This document shows, one piece after another, positions 47,881 to 58,686 of a DNA stretch of 64,000 bases. Both the position numbers and the translations under genes were made by a program. The notes under the pieces were generated by a model that was not told where the DNA came from, did not search any database, and saw only the letters and a list, made by a program, of their open reading frames with translations. Location of the stretch: NCBI GenBank assembly GCA_030248065.1, contig JASAMV010000702.1, positions 1 to 64,000 of the forward strand, read 5' to 3'. Origin of the DNA: Rhynchonema sp. JSB1_4 (taxonomy: Eukaryota; Nematoda; Chromadorea; Monhysterida; Xyalidae). The first letter of the stretch is position 1. Every line of letters starts with the position of its first letter.

Positions 47881-48111
47881 CAAAACGGTCACGCACGTGA
47901 CTTTCAGAAAGAGAAGGCATGTGACGTAACATTCATCTTTGTAGCCTCGCGTTGCTATAACCAATTGATATTGAAGCCAATATTTACTATATAAGCGCTT
48001 TCCAGGAAATGTCATGGGGTCAAATTTCAAAACCAAGTAACCGGAATGGAGCGCACCCGAAATACGTCACAAAGTCCAATTTGCGAAAGTTGTCCTGGTT
48101 GATGAACTGAA

Positions 48112-51100
48112 TCAAAACCAATCAGTGAGAATCGTGCGATCACTCGAGTACAAAAACGTAATGGTAATATTGAAGATGACACTGACGCATAGGAACAGAG
48201 TGTCAATGCGGTACGACACACGTTTCCAGAGCACACGAGTTTCGTGTTCCAACTGTTGCGCGTGCAGATGGCCAAGTTGCTCTTTCAGGCTCAGTTTGAT
48301 GCTCGAAAGGGTGTCCTACAGATAAATGATGGTAGATTTTACTCGTTTTTTATTTAGAGCTGTTTCAAAACAGCACACTTCAATCCGTTTCTTTATAGTC
48401 ACGTGTTCGAGACAGGTTGTTTTCGGGCCAAGAAATATCCATCCTAGTAGTTTTTAAGAGGTTAACAGAAGATGAAACCACAATGTTCAGTAATATCCAC
48501 TATCACTTCACCTGAGATTTCACCACAGTTTAGATTGTAACAGTAGCTATATGTATGTATGTCCGTAACCCACCAACGATTCCTGACACAATACTAGCAG
48601 CGCGCCGATTTTGTCGTCAAACTGGAGGGGATTGATCTTCATCCGTTTCTTCTGTTCCCGATTCTCGTAGTAAACCTGATGGTGCGCAGATAAATATGTA
48701 TGCACATACGTTCAGTTTCGAACCTCAAATCACTATGCACCGACCCTTGTTGAGCACATTGTCTTGCACTTTTCCTTCAAATGACGTCGGTCATTGCGCG
48801 TCCATGTCAATGTGGCTAACCATTCAGGCACCTGAAATAGCACGAAAATATTTTTAAAAAATTGTGATCCTCCAAGCCACACCAAACATTATGGACACGG
48901 CAGGGGTTGAACCTGCGTCTTCCGGCACCGGCTGTTCTAACCAGCTGAACTATGCGTCCGTCTGACAGGCGGGCTTGAAGGGGAGATGTGACATTGGACA
49001 TATGCCGTCTTCACATCGTCGTCAACAAACTGTGAAAGTCGTCTGTTTGCTGCGTTGACTGTGGCTGAGCATGGAAATTCAAATGGACTGGCTCAGCGTT
49101 GACTTTTGTTGCCGCCTGATATTTTCTCTCTCAAATCGTAAATTCTCCCTTCTCGTAATTCGGTTAATTTCGTGTTTCGTCGGAGACGTTTGGAGTCGCG
49201 ATATATTTTATTGGATTTTATATATTATTGCCGTTGATTTCTATCTTTCATTCCTTTATTTCCGTTATTCGATAGCGTAAAACGTGCTGTTGAAGTCGAC
49301 TTCGGGGTGCTTTTCGTGCAATAAGTGAAACGAACGGCCAGCTAAGCAGCGGGGCCTTGTCTCTATTGGTTTCTTGGTTGTTTGTGTGAGAACCAGGTGC
49401 AAACTACTTTATTGCAGGAAAGCAGGGTGACTGGATTGTCACCAGGATCAAACCGCGCCGTCCGAGTTGCCATCGCGAGGCGCGTGGATTTTGGTCCAGG
49501 GCTGACTTGCGCGCTGAGACGGTCACTTCGGCGTGACTCCTGTCGGTCCGGGTGCGTTGCTGACTGCCTGGCGAGTGGCAGAAGGTGGCGTGCTCAAGTG
49601 CATCTGCCCCGTCGACGAGCTCCCTAGGGCGGGACCAGATCACAAGTGGTGAGCCCGACGGGTTCTGAAGTGACCCTGTACCATCTGTACTTGGTGTTCA
49701 TGATGGCTCAGGCTGTGGACAAGGAAATTTGGCAGGCTGAGGGTGAAGAAATGTTGCGCTTGTGTGACATTCTGAATGCGCAACTGACTGCCATGAAACA
49801 TCGCTTGAAGCCCATGCCTCTGACTGATCCATTGTCGGCACCAAACACGCCGACCATATTTGGCCGACCAACTCAATCGAATATTGAGGCCCATGCTGAC
49901 TGCTTGATCGGCATGCACATGGCCCAGGCATTTGCTTTGCCGCCGGGCGTGCCGACCTCATATCAGACCATTGTCGACTTGCTGAATCACGCAAGCCCGC
50001 CAGTCCGTGATTGGGCTAAGCAAGTGATTTCGCTGTGTGGCAAGCGATACCAAACGATAGTGCGCGCACAGGCCGAAGATGACACGACCGTGGCTTACAA
50101 GCTGCTGCAGTCAGCTGGTGACTTGATGAATTGCGAGCCACAAGAAACTGTGAACATGTTGCAACGCAGTTACCAACAGCTGCGCACGTTCGAGGCTCAG
50201 CGCAGAATGATCGGTGACGAACCGGTGCACGGTGGTGAATTGGCTATGGAGGAGCCGGAAGCTTCACCGTTGCACCAGGCTGAAGCCGAGGACGTGGATT
50301 CTGTGAATGAACCACCATCGCAGGGCTCCGGTGAAATCCGCTCAGACTCAGACGGATTTGAGGCCTTGCATGAGGAGACCTATGCACAGATGCCTGACGA
50401 TGTGGTCTGGTACGACCCCACACTCAAACCCGAATATCGCGTGTCCCTCAAATTTCTGAAACCGCGATCGCAAATCTACATTCGAGTGATGGATGAGTAC
50501 AATTTGATCGACCCATTGTCACGGGGCTTGACACACGGCCACTGGGAAGGCCGTCCGTACTCACAGTTTGCTGTTCAGTTGAACCCGGACAAAGATGGCT
50601 TGAATGCCAAAGAGCGCGTGTCGGGTTGGAACAAGCTGACTTTGCAAGAACAGCTCAATATGGCCAAATACCCGACGATGGCGCCAAATACGGGTGTGAA
50701 AATGAATCAGTACGACATGCCCGTCGTGCCCTGGGTCGTGTTCCGCACCGTCAAGTGCTGTGAACGCTGCACGGCTGACGTGTACTGGAATGATGAGACT
50801 CAGGAGGACGAATGTTGCAATCCGCAATGCTATGAACCCATGCTGGATGATGCCACGCGTGAGGTCATTGAGCCCAGCCAATTCCAGGGCACTATCCAAC
50901 AGTACCAAAATGCGATTGGTGCACCTGCCAGACATGCCTACATGGGCAACATGTGGTATCAGGTGTACACGGGCCGTTACCATGGAGTCTGGACGTCGAA
51001 AATGGTTGAATGCCGCATTGCGTTGACCCGCATTGTGGACATGATGATTGAGCTGCGACAGCGCAATCATCATCTGACGTTCATGCTCAGCCCGAAACCG

Positions 51101-54100
51101 ATCGGTGACCTGGATGAGCTGGAGGCATGGATTGATGAGTTCTATGAGACCAATGGGCATGGTCCGGTGAATGTGGCAGATGTCATGATGGGCACGTCCA
51201 ATTTGGACAACAAACTCGAGGCGCCCACGAAATTGCGAGGCGCAAAACTGAACTATCAGAATCTGACACTGCTCGATTCATTCGTGCCGAAACTGCCGTA
51301 CCCGTGGACGGGCAAGAATATCGGCATCTGTGCGGTGTGTGCTCATTCGCACACGAAATGTCCGTGGGGTGACTTCTACGCACAATTGTGGTACGAGGAC
51401 AGGTCCAGTGGTCAGAGATACCGACTGCTGGCTGGATCGGAATTGCGCTTGGTGTATTTCACGCGCATATTTGCGGCCTATTTGTGGTGGAACGTGAAAG
51501 AGTCGTGCTATCAGATCACGCCACCGATGGAACCGTGGCCGAGCAATGATCTGATGGCGTGTGACAAGCTGACACGCCCGGATGGCAATTGGGTGTCTGC
51601 TGAAGACATTGAGGACTATCTGGGTGGTGTGGCCAAGTCTGCTGATTGGGAGGACGCACGTCTCGTGACTGAGATTGATGACTATCGAAGTCACGTTGAT
51701 CCGACGCAGTTGGACCAGGCGAACTACATGAAATACCTCACACACCTGCTGCGACTGGGTCAGTCGCAAGAGCAGGAGGGGGGTGGAAGGCCGACAAGTA
51801 CGCAGTCGGCGCACGATGTTCAGCGACCGCGTGAAGAACAACCAGTTCGTCCGGCGTCCCACGGTACTGTGGCGACTACGTCGAGTAGTGCCACTGCGGG
51901 ACTGGCCATGTACGACGACAACGACATCCCACCGCGACGTGGGTTCCCGGCGAAGGGACAGGGTCGTGGCAGGTCGCGTTCGCGCAAACCATGGCATGCG
52001 CGACAACCCCGTGGAGGTGGTGGTTCGGCCGGTGGTCGTGGCGGCGGCCGTGGAGGTCGCGGCGGCCGTGGTCCGTTGAGTGGTCCGAACTTGGTGCCGC
52101 TGGGTGGTGGTGCTGCGATGCAACAGATGCAGCAGCAGATTGCTTCGTTGCAGGAGCAATTGCGCCAGCAGCAACCACAGCAGCAAGTCATTTATCCGCC
52201 ACAATCACAACAACAACAGCCGCAACAGCGGGCGCAGTTTCCGCCAGCGGGTTACCGAACGAAACAGGTGTACCAACCATTGCCGGCTGGTCAAGCGCCA
52301 AATGTGTCAGGTGCGGCTGGACCAAGTGGCTGGGGCCAACAAGGTCCTCAGGGTCCGCCCGCGATGGGGCGCGGTAAGCGTGCCAAACAACAGTCGGCAT
52401 CGCGTGAACCAGAAGAGGCACGACCGAGCTCAGCGAAACGACGTGACCAACGTGGTGATCGTTCGAAGTCGCGTGATCCGCGATTTGGACGCGGTGGTCA
52501 TCAGAGTCGTCGTGATGAGCATGATCAGGGTGGTGCTGGCATGGCCTCGGGCATGCAGCACTAGAACGTGACTGTGTGGTGTGAAAATCCACACGTGCAT
52601 AATGCGTGTGGTGGGGTGCATAAGGCCCCTTTATAAGTCCATGCGTGCATAATGTGTATGGTGAGGTGCATAATGCCTCTTAACCGCATTTCTAATTTTT
52701 ATGGTTTGACTTTGTGTGCGTAAATTTTATTTCCACATTTCTATGGTAAGAATTGTGATGTTTCACTCGCGACAAAGTGTCAGCGGGTGATTACCGCGTT
52801 TTTATTTTGTGTGATGACTTCGTACGGTGATTGTACGTTTTGAATGGATTTGATGTTTCAAGTCATCCAGGGTCGGGGCACAGGAGACACTGCAGTCCCC
52901 TGGTAAAAGCGGTGCTTGTCCGCACAGTTTGACTGCGGTTTTACATTTTTGTATTGTGACCCTGCCTAGTAAGAGGTAAATTGCCCTGTTTATGACCATT
53001 TAGCTTACGGCGATGTAAGCTCGGCGTTGGTCGCTTTGTTTGACTTCCTGTTTGACACAGAAAACCGTTCAACAGCACGGCTCGTTTCTGTGATGGCGAA
53101 ACGTTGATGCAATGTTCGGTGTGCGCGACTCGTTCCTTCTACGACGCTGGCGTCGTGCTGTTCTGGCGGTCACCGGACAGGACTACTTCACCTGAGGTGA
53201 CAACCTTCGAGGGGTTGGCTGGTCGTCTACCCAGCTTGCCGTCCACCTTCGCTGCCGAAACCGTCTCCATCGTGGATCAGCCTGCGCCTATGGGCTAGCA
53301 GCTGCTCTATTATCGGTCAGGACTTAAACCGGTACGAGCGGTGTATCACCTGCGGGTGTTCGTCTGGGATTTGGGGTGAGTAACCTACATCCCTTGCCTC
53401 GGCAAGGTGCGGTGAAACCCACCTCGGTGGCTGGTGAAAACCCGTATCCTGACTGCTATATCCACGCGACCACTTTATTCAATTCAAATTCCATCTTCAT
53501 CGCTGGTGTGCTTGTACTATTCAAATCGTCGTCGGTGCCATCTGCGATCCCTAAACTCTCGACGGTTTCTTCAAAGCCGACTCTAACTATGGCCGGGTGG
53601 ACACGAACAGCAACTCTATTCAACATCATCGATCAAATGAGGTCATTTGAAGGAACTGGTGCGGGGAGATGTGACATTGGACATATGCCGTCTTCACATC
53701 GTCGTCAACAAACTGACTGTCGTCTGTTTGCTGTGTTGACTGTTGCTGAGCATGGAAATTCAAATGGACTGGCTCAGCGTTGACTTTTGTTGCCGCCTGA
53801 TATTTTCTCTCTCAAATCGTAAATTCTCCCTCTCTCGTAATTCAGTTGATTTCGTGTTTCGTCGGAGACGTTTTGGAGTCGCGATATTTTATATTATTAT
53901 TGATATTATTATCGTTGATTTCTATCGTTTATTCCTATATTTCCGTTAATCGTTATTTTAGCGTAAAACGTGCTGTTGAAGTCGACTTCGTGGTGCTTTT
54001 CGTGCGATAAGTGGAAGCAATACAGCCAGCTAGACTGCTGGGCTTGTCTTGTCGGTTTTGTGCTTGCTTGCTTGAAACCGTTTGCTTGTGCTTCTTTATT

Positions 54101-57100
54101 GCAGGAAAGCGGGTGACTAGATCGTCACCAGGATCAAGCCGCGCCGTCCGAGTTGCCATCGCGAGGCGCGTGGATATTGGTCCAGGGCTGACTTGCGCGC
54201 TGAGACGGTCACTTCGGCGTGACTCCTGTCGGTCCGGGCGCGTTGCTGACTGCCTGGCGAGTGGCAGAAGGTGGCGTGCTCAAGTGCATCTGCCCCGTCG
54301 ACGAGCTCCCTAGGACGGCAGCAGATCACAAAATCTGTCGCCCGATATGATTACGACAACCGCAACACTCAACCGTCTGTTACAGTCTCACCACAGGATC
54401 ATGAGACTCTTCCGACCTGTCTAAGGGCGAGCTTAGGTTGAATCCGGAATTATTTCCGGAAATTATTTTTGCATGTAAATTCTTGCGTTTTCCGGAAATA
54501 TTTCCGGAACCCAGAAATGTTTTGCATTTTTGCATGCAAATTATTTCCGGGTTCCGGATTCCGGATTTAACTTAAGTTCGCCCTAACATACATTAGGTGA
54601 CGCAGGAGTATCATGATCCACTGAATAGACGATACCTGTGTACCGAACGCAGTCATTCCGTGCAGATGACTGACAGCCACGGCCACGCCAACACCGATAC
54701 ACAACATCACGAGTTCGAGCAGCACAAAATAGCCTGAATTTAAAGGGGAACCTTTGTGAAACATCACTACATAAATAAAAAATGAAGAGAAAATTATTTC
54801 CTAATCGGGGAAATTGCGACGAGTTTTTCGGCATTGACTCTCCAATCACTCCGAGTAGCACGCCAATAGCCAACATGGCTGTGATGCCTAACGTGACCTG
54901 TGGGTGAAACATCAGTTGGCAGGTATATGTTTGGCGTCAAGCGACCGGATTCGACCGATCATAAATTTTAAGGTAGGCACACGTGTCCAACCAAAAAGGC
55001 ATGAACATCAATCATTGTGCACCCGCAAGTTAAGGCACCTTTTCAGCCCTGTTGTGATCGAGATCGCTGGGTGAGAACAGGCCAATCAAAGTCAAGGTCA
55101 CCACCAGGCCAGTTGGATGCACTTGGGTGTAGACGTAGAAGTTGGGTTTGCGCTGAATTGTGAATTTGAACACGGCGAACGACAGATTGATTTGATAGGT
55201 TGATGAGTAATAGGCTTGGGTGTCACGGGTGTATGACAATAGATCCCATTCTGAAATATCGCGTTGTTGCTTTCGGTTACGTACTACGTTTGGGACCGTG
55301 TGTCGACTTTTCTCATCAGAGGACGGATTTTGTCAATTTTTGTTCGGGACGGTGTTTTCGATAGTCCGGGCGTACTAGTTTTGACCACTGTAAAAATTGA
55401 GTCGTTCGGATGGACATCACTTTTACGCTGGTCAGAATATAGTGGGCGCCGGCTCCGTCACACAGTTTGGTTGACCAAAAATTGACAACCTCCGCCTCCA
55501 TCCGCGGATGGAGCGTTCAAAAATCGGCTGATACAATCCTGGTCCGTCGTACTACACCCACCAGCATTGTCCACATAATCACTATCATTTACGACCCTGC
55601 CGTGATGCAGTGCCGACACCGACACCAATGCTGTGTTCCAAATTGCGCTCGTCATGTGTATAGCGCACGTCTGAAACATCAGCCAACTGGACGTGTTATA
55701 GCTACAATAAGCCAATCGGCTGATCGATCGGTTTTACACTTACAATCTACTTTATATGGCCCAAATTCTCCAAAGCATCAAACTGCTAGACTGCTAACAT
55801 TGGTTAAGAGCAGAGCAGAATATAAATTCAAATTTTGCAACTAAAATATCGTACGGTGCTTCACAATATAACGAACTAGTAATAAACTGTGCATGATGGC
55901 ACTCACCTGTATGTCGAACGGATATTTGTGCACATTAAACGCACATGTGATTTGATCTAAAGAGAAACGTGCCCGTCGAATTTGACCATCGTATCGCAGC
56001 AACACCGCCATATTGTGACCACCGCTCGATGCCGACACCTCGGATCTGTGCAATATGTAAAGGCAAACTACGCCAACACGCTAAACGCTCACAGCGAGCG
56101 TTGAAACATTGTTGTTGTTAGGTTACACAGGCAAACGTTGACACGTTTTTGCCAGCTGAAAGCAAACTACACCAACATGAGCTCGATTTCGAAGGTGGTG
56201 TGTACTCAAAACGAATAGAAAGAGAAAATCATCATGCTCCATTTTGTATCCTTCAACGTGTAACATTCCCAAATCAGCAGCCATGTATGAATGTTTCACT
56301 ATTCTGCCAGCTCCGAAATCGAGCTCGTGTTGGTATGGTTTGCCCTTACGTGATTGAGTCGAAATTGTAATCTCGATTTCAACTAGAAGTTCAGTTATAC
56401 CACGGGGGCCGCTTGTTTCCTTGGACCAAGAAAAACAGGAAACACTATGTATTATATGTGTTAGATTCTCAACACGGACGTTTGTCCCAAACAAGCGCCC
56501 CAGGCGGCTTGATCGATCTTCACTGGCTGGTACTATCTAATGTATTGTGTATGCACGTGGCAAAGTTGATGATCCCGTCCCGACCGAACCTGTCTCGGCT
56601 ACGTGATTGTCTTGTATGTTGACATTTCTCAATGTAAAAGTTGTTCGTCAGACGCAACTGATAAAAACAGTTTACATCGGCCGAAATTATAAGTGCACCA
56701 GTAAACCTCGAAACATCCATTGTTCACAAAACGTCACGTGCCCAAGGCACTCTATCCAACCGACCACGAACTTTGAGACTCACTTATGCAGTGGTTGCTG
56801 CTTGGAAATTGGAAATTGGGGTATACGCATACCTTTCCATGCACACAATTTTCGGTGTCCAAATGTGCGATGATGCAACGTAGATTTCGGTGACTCCATC
56901 AAACTCATTCGGGTCCCACTTTAAGAACTCATCGTTCCAAATCTGAGATGACCGAAATTAAAAACAAACCGGTTAATGCATGTTTACATTTTCAAGTAGT
57001 GCTGGGCACTAAAATTCACCCTAGTACCTGTGTCAGAAACACCTTGATGTCGACCGTTTCAGTGGCCTCAGACTGAAAAAGTTGCAGCACGTACATGTAT

Positions 57101-58309
57101 AGTATTTCCTTCTCATGCGAGTCAAAGGAAGCCGTTTCAACGTTGTAAGCCAACTCCTAGCTGAGGTCGAAAATCCACGACTCCCCTTGAAAATGCAAAG
57201 AAAGAGAAATCACAGGTGACATGCACGCCGCCAACGTCAACAGAAGCCTGAAATGTTGTTTACGTGAGATTTCTCTTTCTTTACATTTTCAAGGTGAATC
57301 GCACACTTTCGACCTCAGGAGCAACTGGATCGCACGTTGAGTGGGTGTTTGGACCAATATAATGGGTGATATTTTCGAAACGGTGTAAAGGTCAGTTGAC
57401 TGTAAAGGTCGGTGGAAAGCTCGGTCGACAGCTCAGTGTGATAGACCTCGGTGTAAACTTGAAACATTCCACGTTAATAACAGGCAATGTTTCACGTTTA
57501 CACCCAGCTACGCCGACCGAGCTTTCGACTGAACTTTACACCGACCTTTACGCTCAACTGACCTTTACACCGTTTCGAAAATTCCACCCAATAAGGGAAG
57601 ACGACCACTTGCATCATGCAATTACGTTCACAATATGGTATTGCTACTATACACTAACCGCTCAAACTGGGTCACTATACGACGGGCGTGGACTGTACAA
57701 ATTTCCGAACATTCAAAAGTATACAAGGGAGTCACCAACCACGCGCAATATGCGCATCAGTTTGATGTCCACCCGTACATGAACACTGTCATTGTGGTGC
57801 AACACTGGTCGAATCGACGGATTATAGTCATCGAAAACGTGCTCATACAGACGGTGCTCGGCGTTCTTCAAATTGGCTGCTGAGGTACGCAACACTGTGG
57901 TCATGCCACTCTGCAGTTACAAGTTGTGCAAAATGCATACAGTAAGTTGCAATTGGTCCCTGGTTTCTCAGTGCCCTTCTTCTGTTTACAAGATGTTACA
58001 GTTCATGTGATGACCGGCATCAAATTTGGCAACTTTTCCGGTTTCGACCTGATTTTGAACAGCGGTTCCGCCATCTAATCAATCCCAAGACCGGATCAAC
58101 TTTTTCACTGACCTTACGTTTACAGAGAACATACCGATAAAAATATTAATCTCCCACCCCCACACAACAGTGCAAACCCTTCAGCTGATGTCTGTTTCCA
58201 TCACATGACTGACCGATAAATTGAATTGCGACTGTAAAGTGTCATTGTCCTGTAAATGACTTACCCAACTCGCAGCGACGCTTGAAAACAAAATCCAACC
58301 AATCATCAT
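48112..58309 (-). CDS. Cys-loop ligand-gated channel subunit 2, split by an LTR element
   Basis: Recognised exons include 58265-58309 (signal peptide MMIGWILFSSVAASW), 57740-57910 (NAEHRLYEHVF), about 57029-57073 and about 56877-56944 (IWNDEFLKWDPNEFDG). Then come about 55908-56045 (Cys loop CAFNVHKYPFDIQ-TC), about 55610-55670, about 55024-55253 (M1), 54811-54899 (M2, AEKVTLGITAMLAIGVLL), about 54624-54735 (M3) and about 48737-48830 (VPEWLATLTWTRNDR, phase-compatible with M3). The last are a loop exon near 48,600 and 48112-48314 (M4 VSYRIDTLFLCVSVIFNITI). No vicinal Cys in loop C. The intron after M3 is about 5.8 kb because a 5.3-kb LTR element and a tRNA-like sequence lie in it. The coding sequence appears intact; loop-exon borders are uncertain. 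Confidence 0.82.
48892..48959 (-). tRNA. tRNA-like pseudogene
   Basis: On the minus strand: acceptor ggacgca/cgtgtcc (weak), D arm gttc-agctggtta-gaac, T arm gcagg-ttcaacc-cctgc and discriminator A. The A- and B-box regions are good, but the anticodon arm is about 6 nt short (gccggtgccgg), so it is degenerate or tRNA-derived. Its 5' end lies 28 bp from the LTR element. Confidence 0.5.
48987..49644 (+). repeat. 5' LTR
   Basis: Starts tgtgacattggacatatgcc and ends gaccagatcaca. Similar over its length to 53,670-54,330. The preceding ggggaga is shared with the other LTR's upstream flank, so the exact left border may be a few bases further left. Confidence 0.85.
49700..52564 (+). CDS. Gag-like protein of the LTR element (954 aa)
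   Basis: First ATG at 49,700 (MMAQAVDKEIW). The frame is open from 49,646, but that part overlaps the primer-binding site. Residues 1-180 are helical and capsid-like in composition; 190-240 are acidic. A Cys cluster (CCERC-12-ECCNPQC, near 350-375) and a second Cys/His cluster (CAVCAHSHTKC, near 545-556) look like zinc-binding sites but are not CCHC knuckles. The last 250 residues have an RGG box (GGRGGGRGGRGGRG), a Gln-rich stretch and a basic Arg/Ser tail, which suggests RNA binding. No match to Gypsy, Pao or Copia Gag is recognised. The role is inferred from its place between LTRs. Confidence 0.75.
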   Translation: MMAQAVDKEIWQAEGEEMLRLCDILNAQLTAMKHRLKPMPLTDPLSAPNTPTIFGRPTQSNIEAHADCLIGMHMAQAFALPPGVPTSYQTIVDLLNHASPPVRDWAKQVISLCGKRYQTIVRAQAEDDTTVAYKLLQSAGDLMNCEPQETVNMLQRSYQQLRTFEAQRRMIGDEPVHGGELAMEEPEASPLHQAEAEDVDSVNEPPSQGSGEIRSDSDGFEALHEETYAQMPDDVVWYDPTLKPEYRVSLKFLKPRSQIYIRVMDEYNLIDPLSRGLTHGHWEGRPYSQFAVQLNPDKDGLNAKERVSGWNKLTLQEQLNMAKYPTMAPNTGVKMNQYDMPVVPWVVFRTVKCCERCTADVYWNDETQEDECCNPQCYEPMLDDATREVIEPSQFQGTIQQYQNAIGAPARHAYMGNMWYQVYTGRYHGVWTSKMVECRIALTRIVDMMIELRQRNHHLTFMLSPKPIGDLDELEAWIDEFYETNGHGPVNVADVMMGTSNLDNKLEAPTKLRGAKLNYQNLTLLDSFVPKLPYPWTGKNIGICAVCAHSHTKCPWGDFYAQLWYEDRSSGQRYRLLAGSELRLVYFTRIFAAYLWWNVKESCYQITPPMEPWPSNDLMACDKLTRPDGNWVSAEDIEDYLGGVAKSADWEDARLVTEIDDYRSHVDPTQLDQANYMKYLTHLLRLGQSQEQEGGGRPTSTQSAHDVQRPREEQPVRPASHGTVATTSSSATAGLAMYDDNDIPPRRGFPAKGQGRGRSRSRKPWHARQPRGGGGSAGGRGGGRGGRGGRGPLSGPNLVPLGGGAAMQQMQQQIASLQEQLRQQQPQQQVIYPPQSQQQQPQQRAQFPPAGYRTKQVYQPLPAGQAPNVSGAAGPSGWGQQGPQGPPAMGRGKRAKQQSASREPEEARPSSAKRRDQRGDRSKSRDPRFGRGGHQSRRDEHDQGGAGMASGMQH
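52565..53669 (+). other. 3' non-coding interior of the LTR element
   Basis: Between the gag-like stop and the 3' LTR. It has tandem-like gtgcataatgcgtgtggtg(ggg)tgcataa repeats at 52,594-52,675, T-rich sequence and short frames only. This is where pol would be expected. Nothing resembling polymerase motifs is seen in any frame. Confidence 0.7.
53670..54330 (+). repeat. 3' LTR
   Basis: Counterpart of 48,987-49,644; starts tgtgacattggacatatgcc and ends gcagatcaca. Differences include tgtgaaagtcgtc against tgactgtcgtc, and an unalignable block of about 60 bp (about 54,030-54,095). Confidence 0.85.
54424..54588. mobile_element. MITE, ends gggcgagcttagg, TAA flanks
   Basis: Ends gggcgagcttaggtt / aacttaagttcgccc with TAA on both sides, as for PIF/Harbinger-type MITEs. 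The core has repeated ttatttccgga motifs. A second, more diverged copy is at 62,642-62,824. Confidence 0.7.
57165..57322. mobile_element. Short palindromic MITE in channel-2 intron
   Basis: Ends ctgaggtcgaaaatccacgac / tcgcacactttcgacctcag with inner matching arms ccccttgaaaatgcaaagaaa. About 158 bp. Confidence 0.6.
57362..57593. mobile_element. Foldback MITE, same family as 9,511-9,740
   Basis: Starts gggtgatattttcgaaacgg and ends ccgtttcgaaaattccaccc. The arms contain gtaaaggtc repeats. Near-identical in layout to 9,511-9,740, in the opposite order. Lies in an intron of channel subunit 2. Confidence 0.8.
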
Positions 58310-58570
58310 GCTTGCGTGTCCGCCATGGTCAATCACGTCTCTATGATAAGATAGATAAAAATAGAAGAAATACTGAAGTTTGATGCTCTCTTGGACTCTA
58401 TGTGCCGCAATTGTGCTGTTCGTTAGTAACTTGACACCGTTGGTTTCCTTTACCTCACGCAACGTGTTCAAACAAAGTTTGCGTTCTTGATTAAATTATT
58501 CTGGGATATTTCAAACGCGTTTTATTTGAAACATACTGTATACCTGCCACATGATGTATACCCTTACGTT

Positions 58571-58686
58571 GGGTGGAAATCACGAAACGGTATTGAGTGG
58601 AGAGCTACTAAGTGGAAAATTCACCGAACTTTCCGCTGAGCTTTCCACTCAACTCTCCACTCAACCGTTTCGTGAATTCCACCCGT
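58571..58686. mobile_element. Short foldback MITE (gggtggaa...ttccaccc)
   Basis: Ends gggtggaaatcacgaaacgg / ccgtttcgtgaattccaccc with inner gagtggagag repeats in inverted order. A short relative of the 9,511 and 57,362 elements, 116 bp. It lies upstream of channel subunit 2. Confidence 0.7.

Larger units (their letters stand above)
48987..54330 (+). mobile_element. Non-autonomous LTR retrotransposon-like element with only a gag-like ORF
   Basis: LTRs at 48,987-49,644 and 53,670-54,330 (about 660 bp) start TGTGACATT and end CAGATCACA (TG..CA). Two bases inside the 5' LTR is tggtgagcccgacgggttc, a good tRNA primer-binding site starting TGG. Just before the 3' LTR is a purine tract (ggtgcggggaga). 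The interior holds one long ORF (49,700-52,564) and about 1.1 kb of non-coding sequence. No protease, reverse transcriptase, RNase H or integrase is present. The LTRs differ by many substitutions and a reworked block near 49,340-49,400. A clear TSD was not found (ggaga before, aaatc after). The element lies antisense in an intron of channel subunit 2. Confidence 0.88.

Noticed and set aside
49646..49699. Start of the gag-like protein at GTG 49,646
   Set aside because: That codon lies at the primer-binding site and is not ATG. The first ATG is at 49,700.
50561..52592. Long minus-strand and shifted frames over the gag-like ORF
   Set aside because: Antisense or shifted shadows of a G/C-rich coding region with RGG and Gln repeats. 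Composition mirrors the real ORF.
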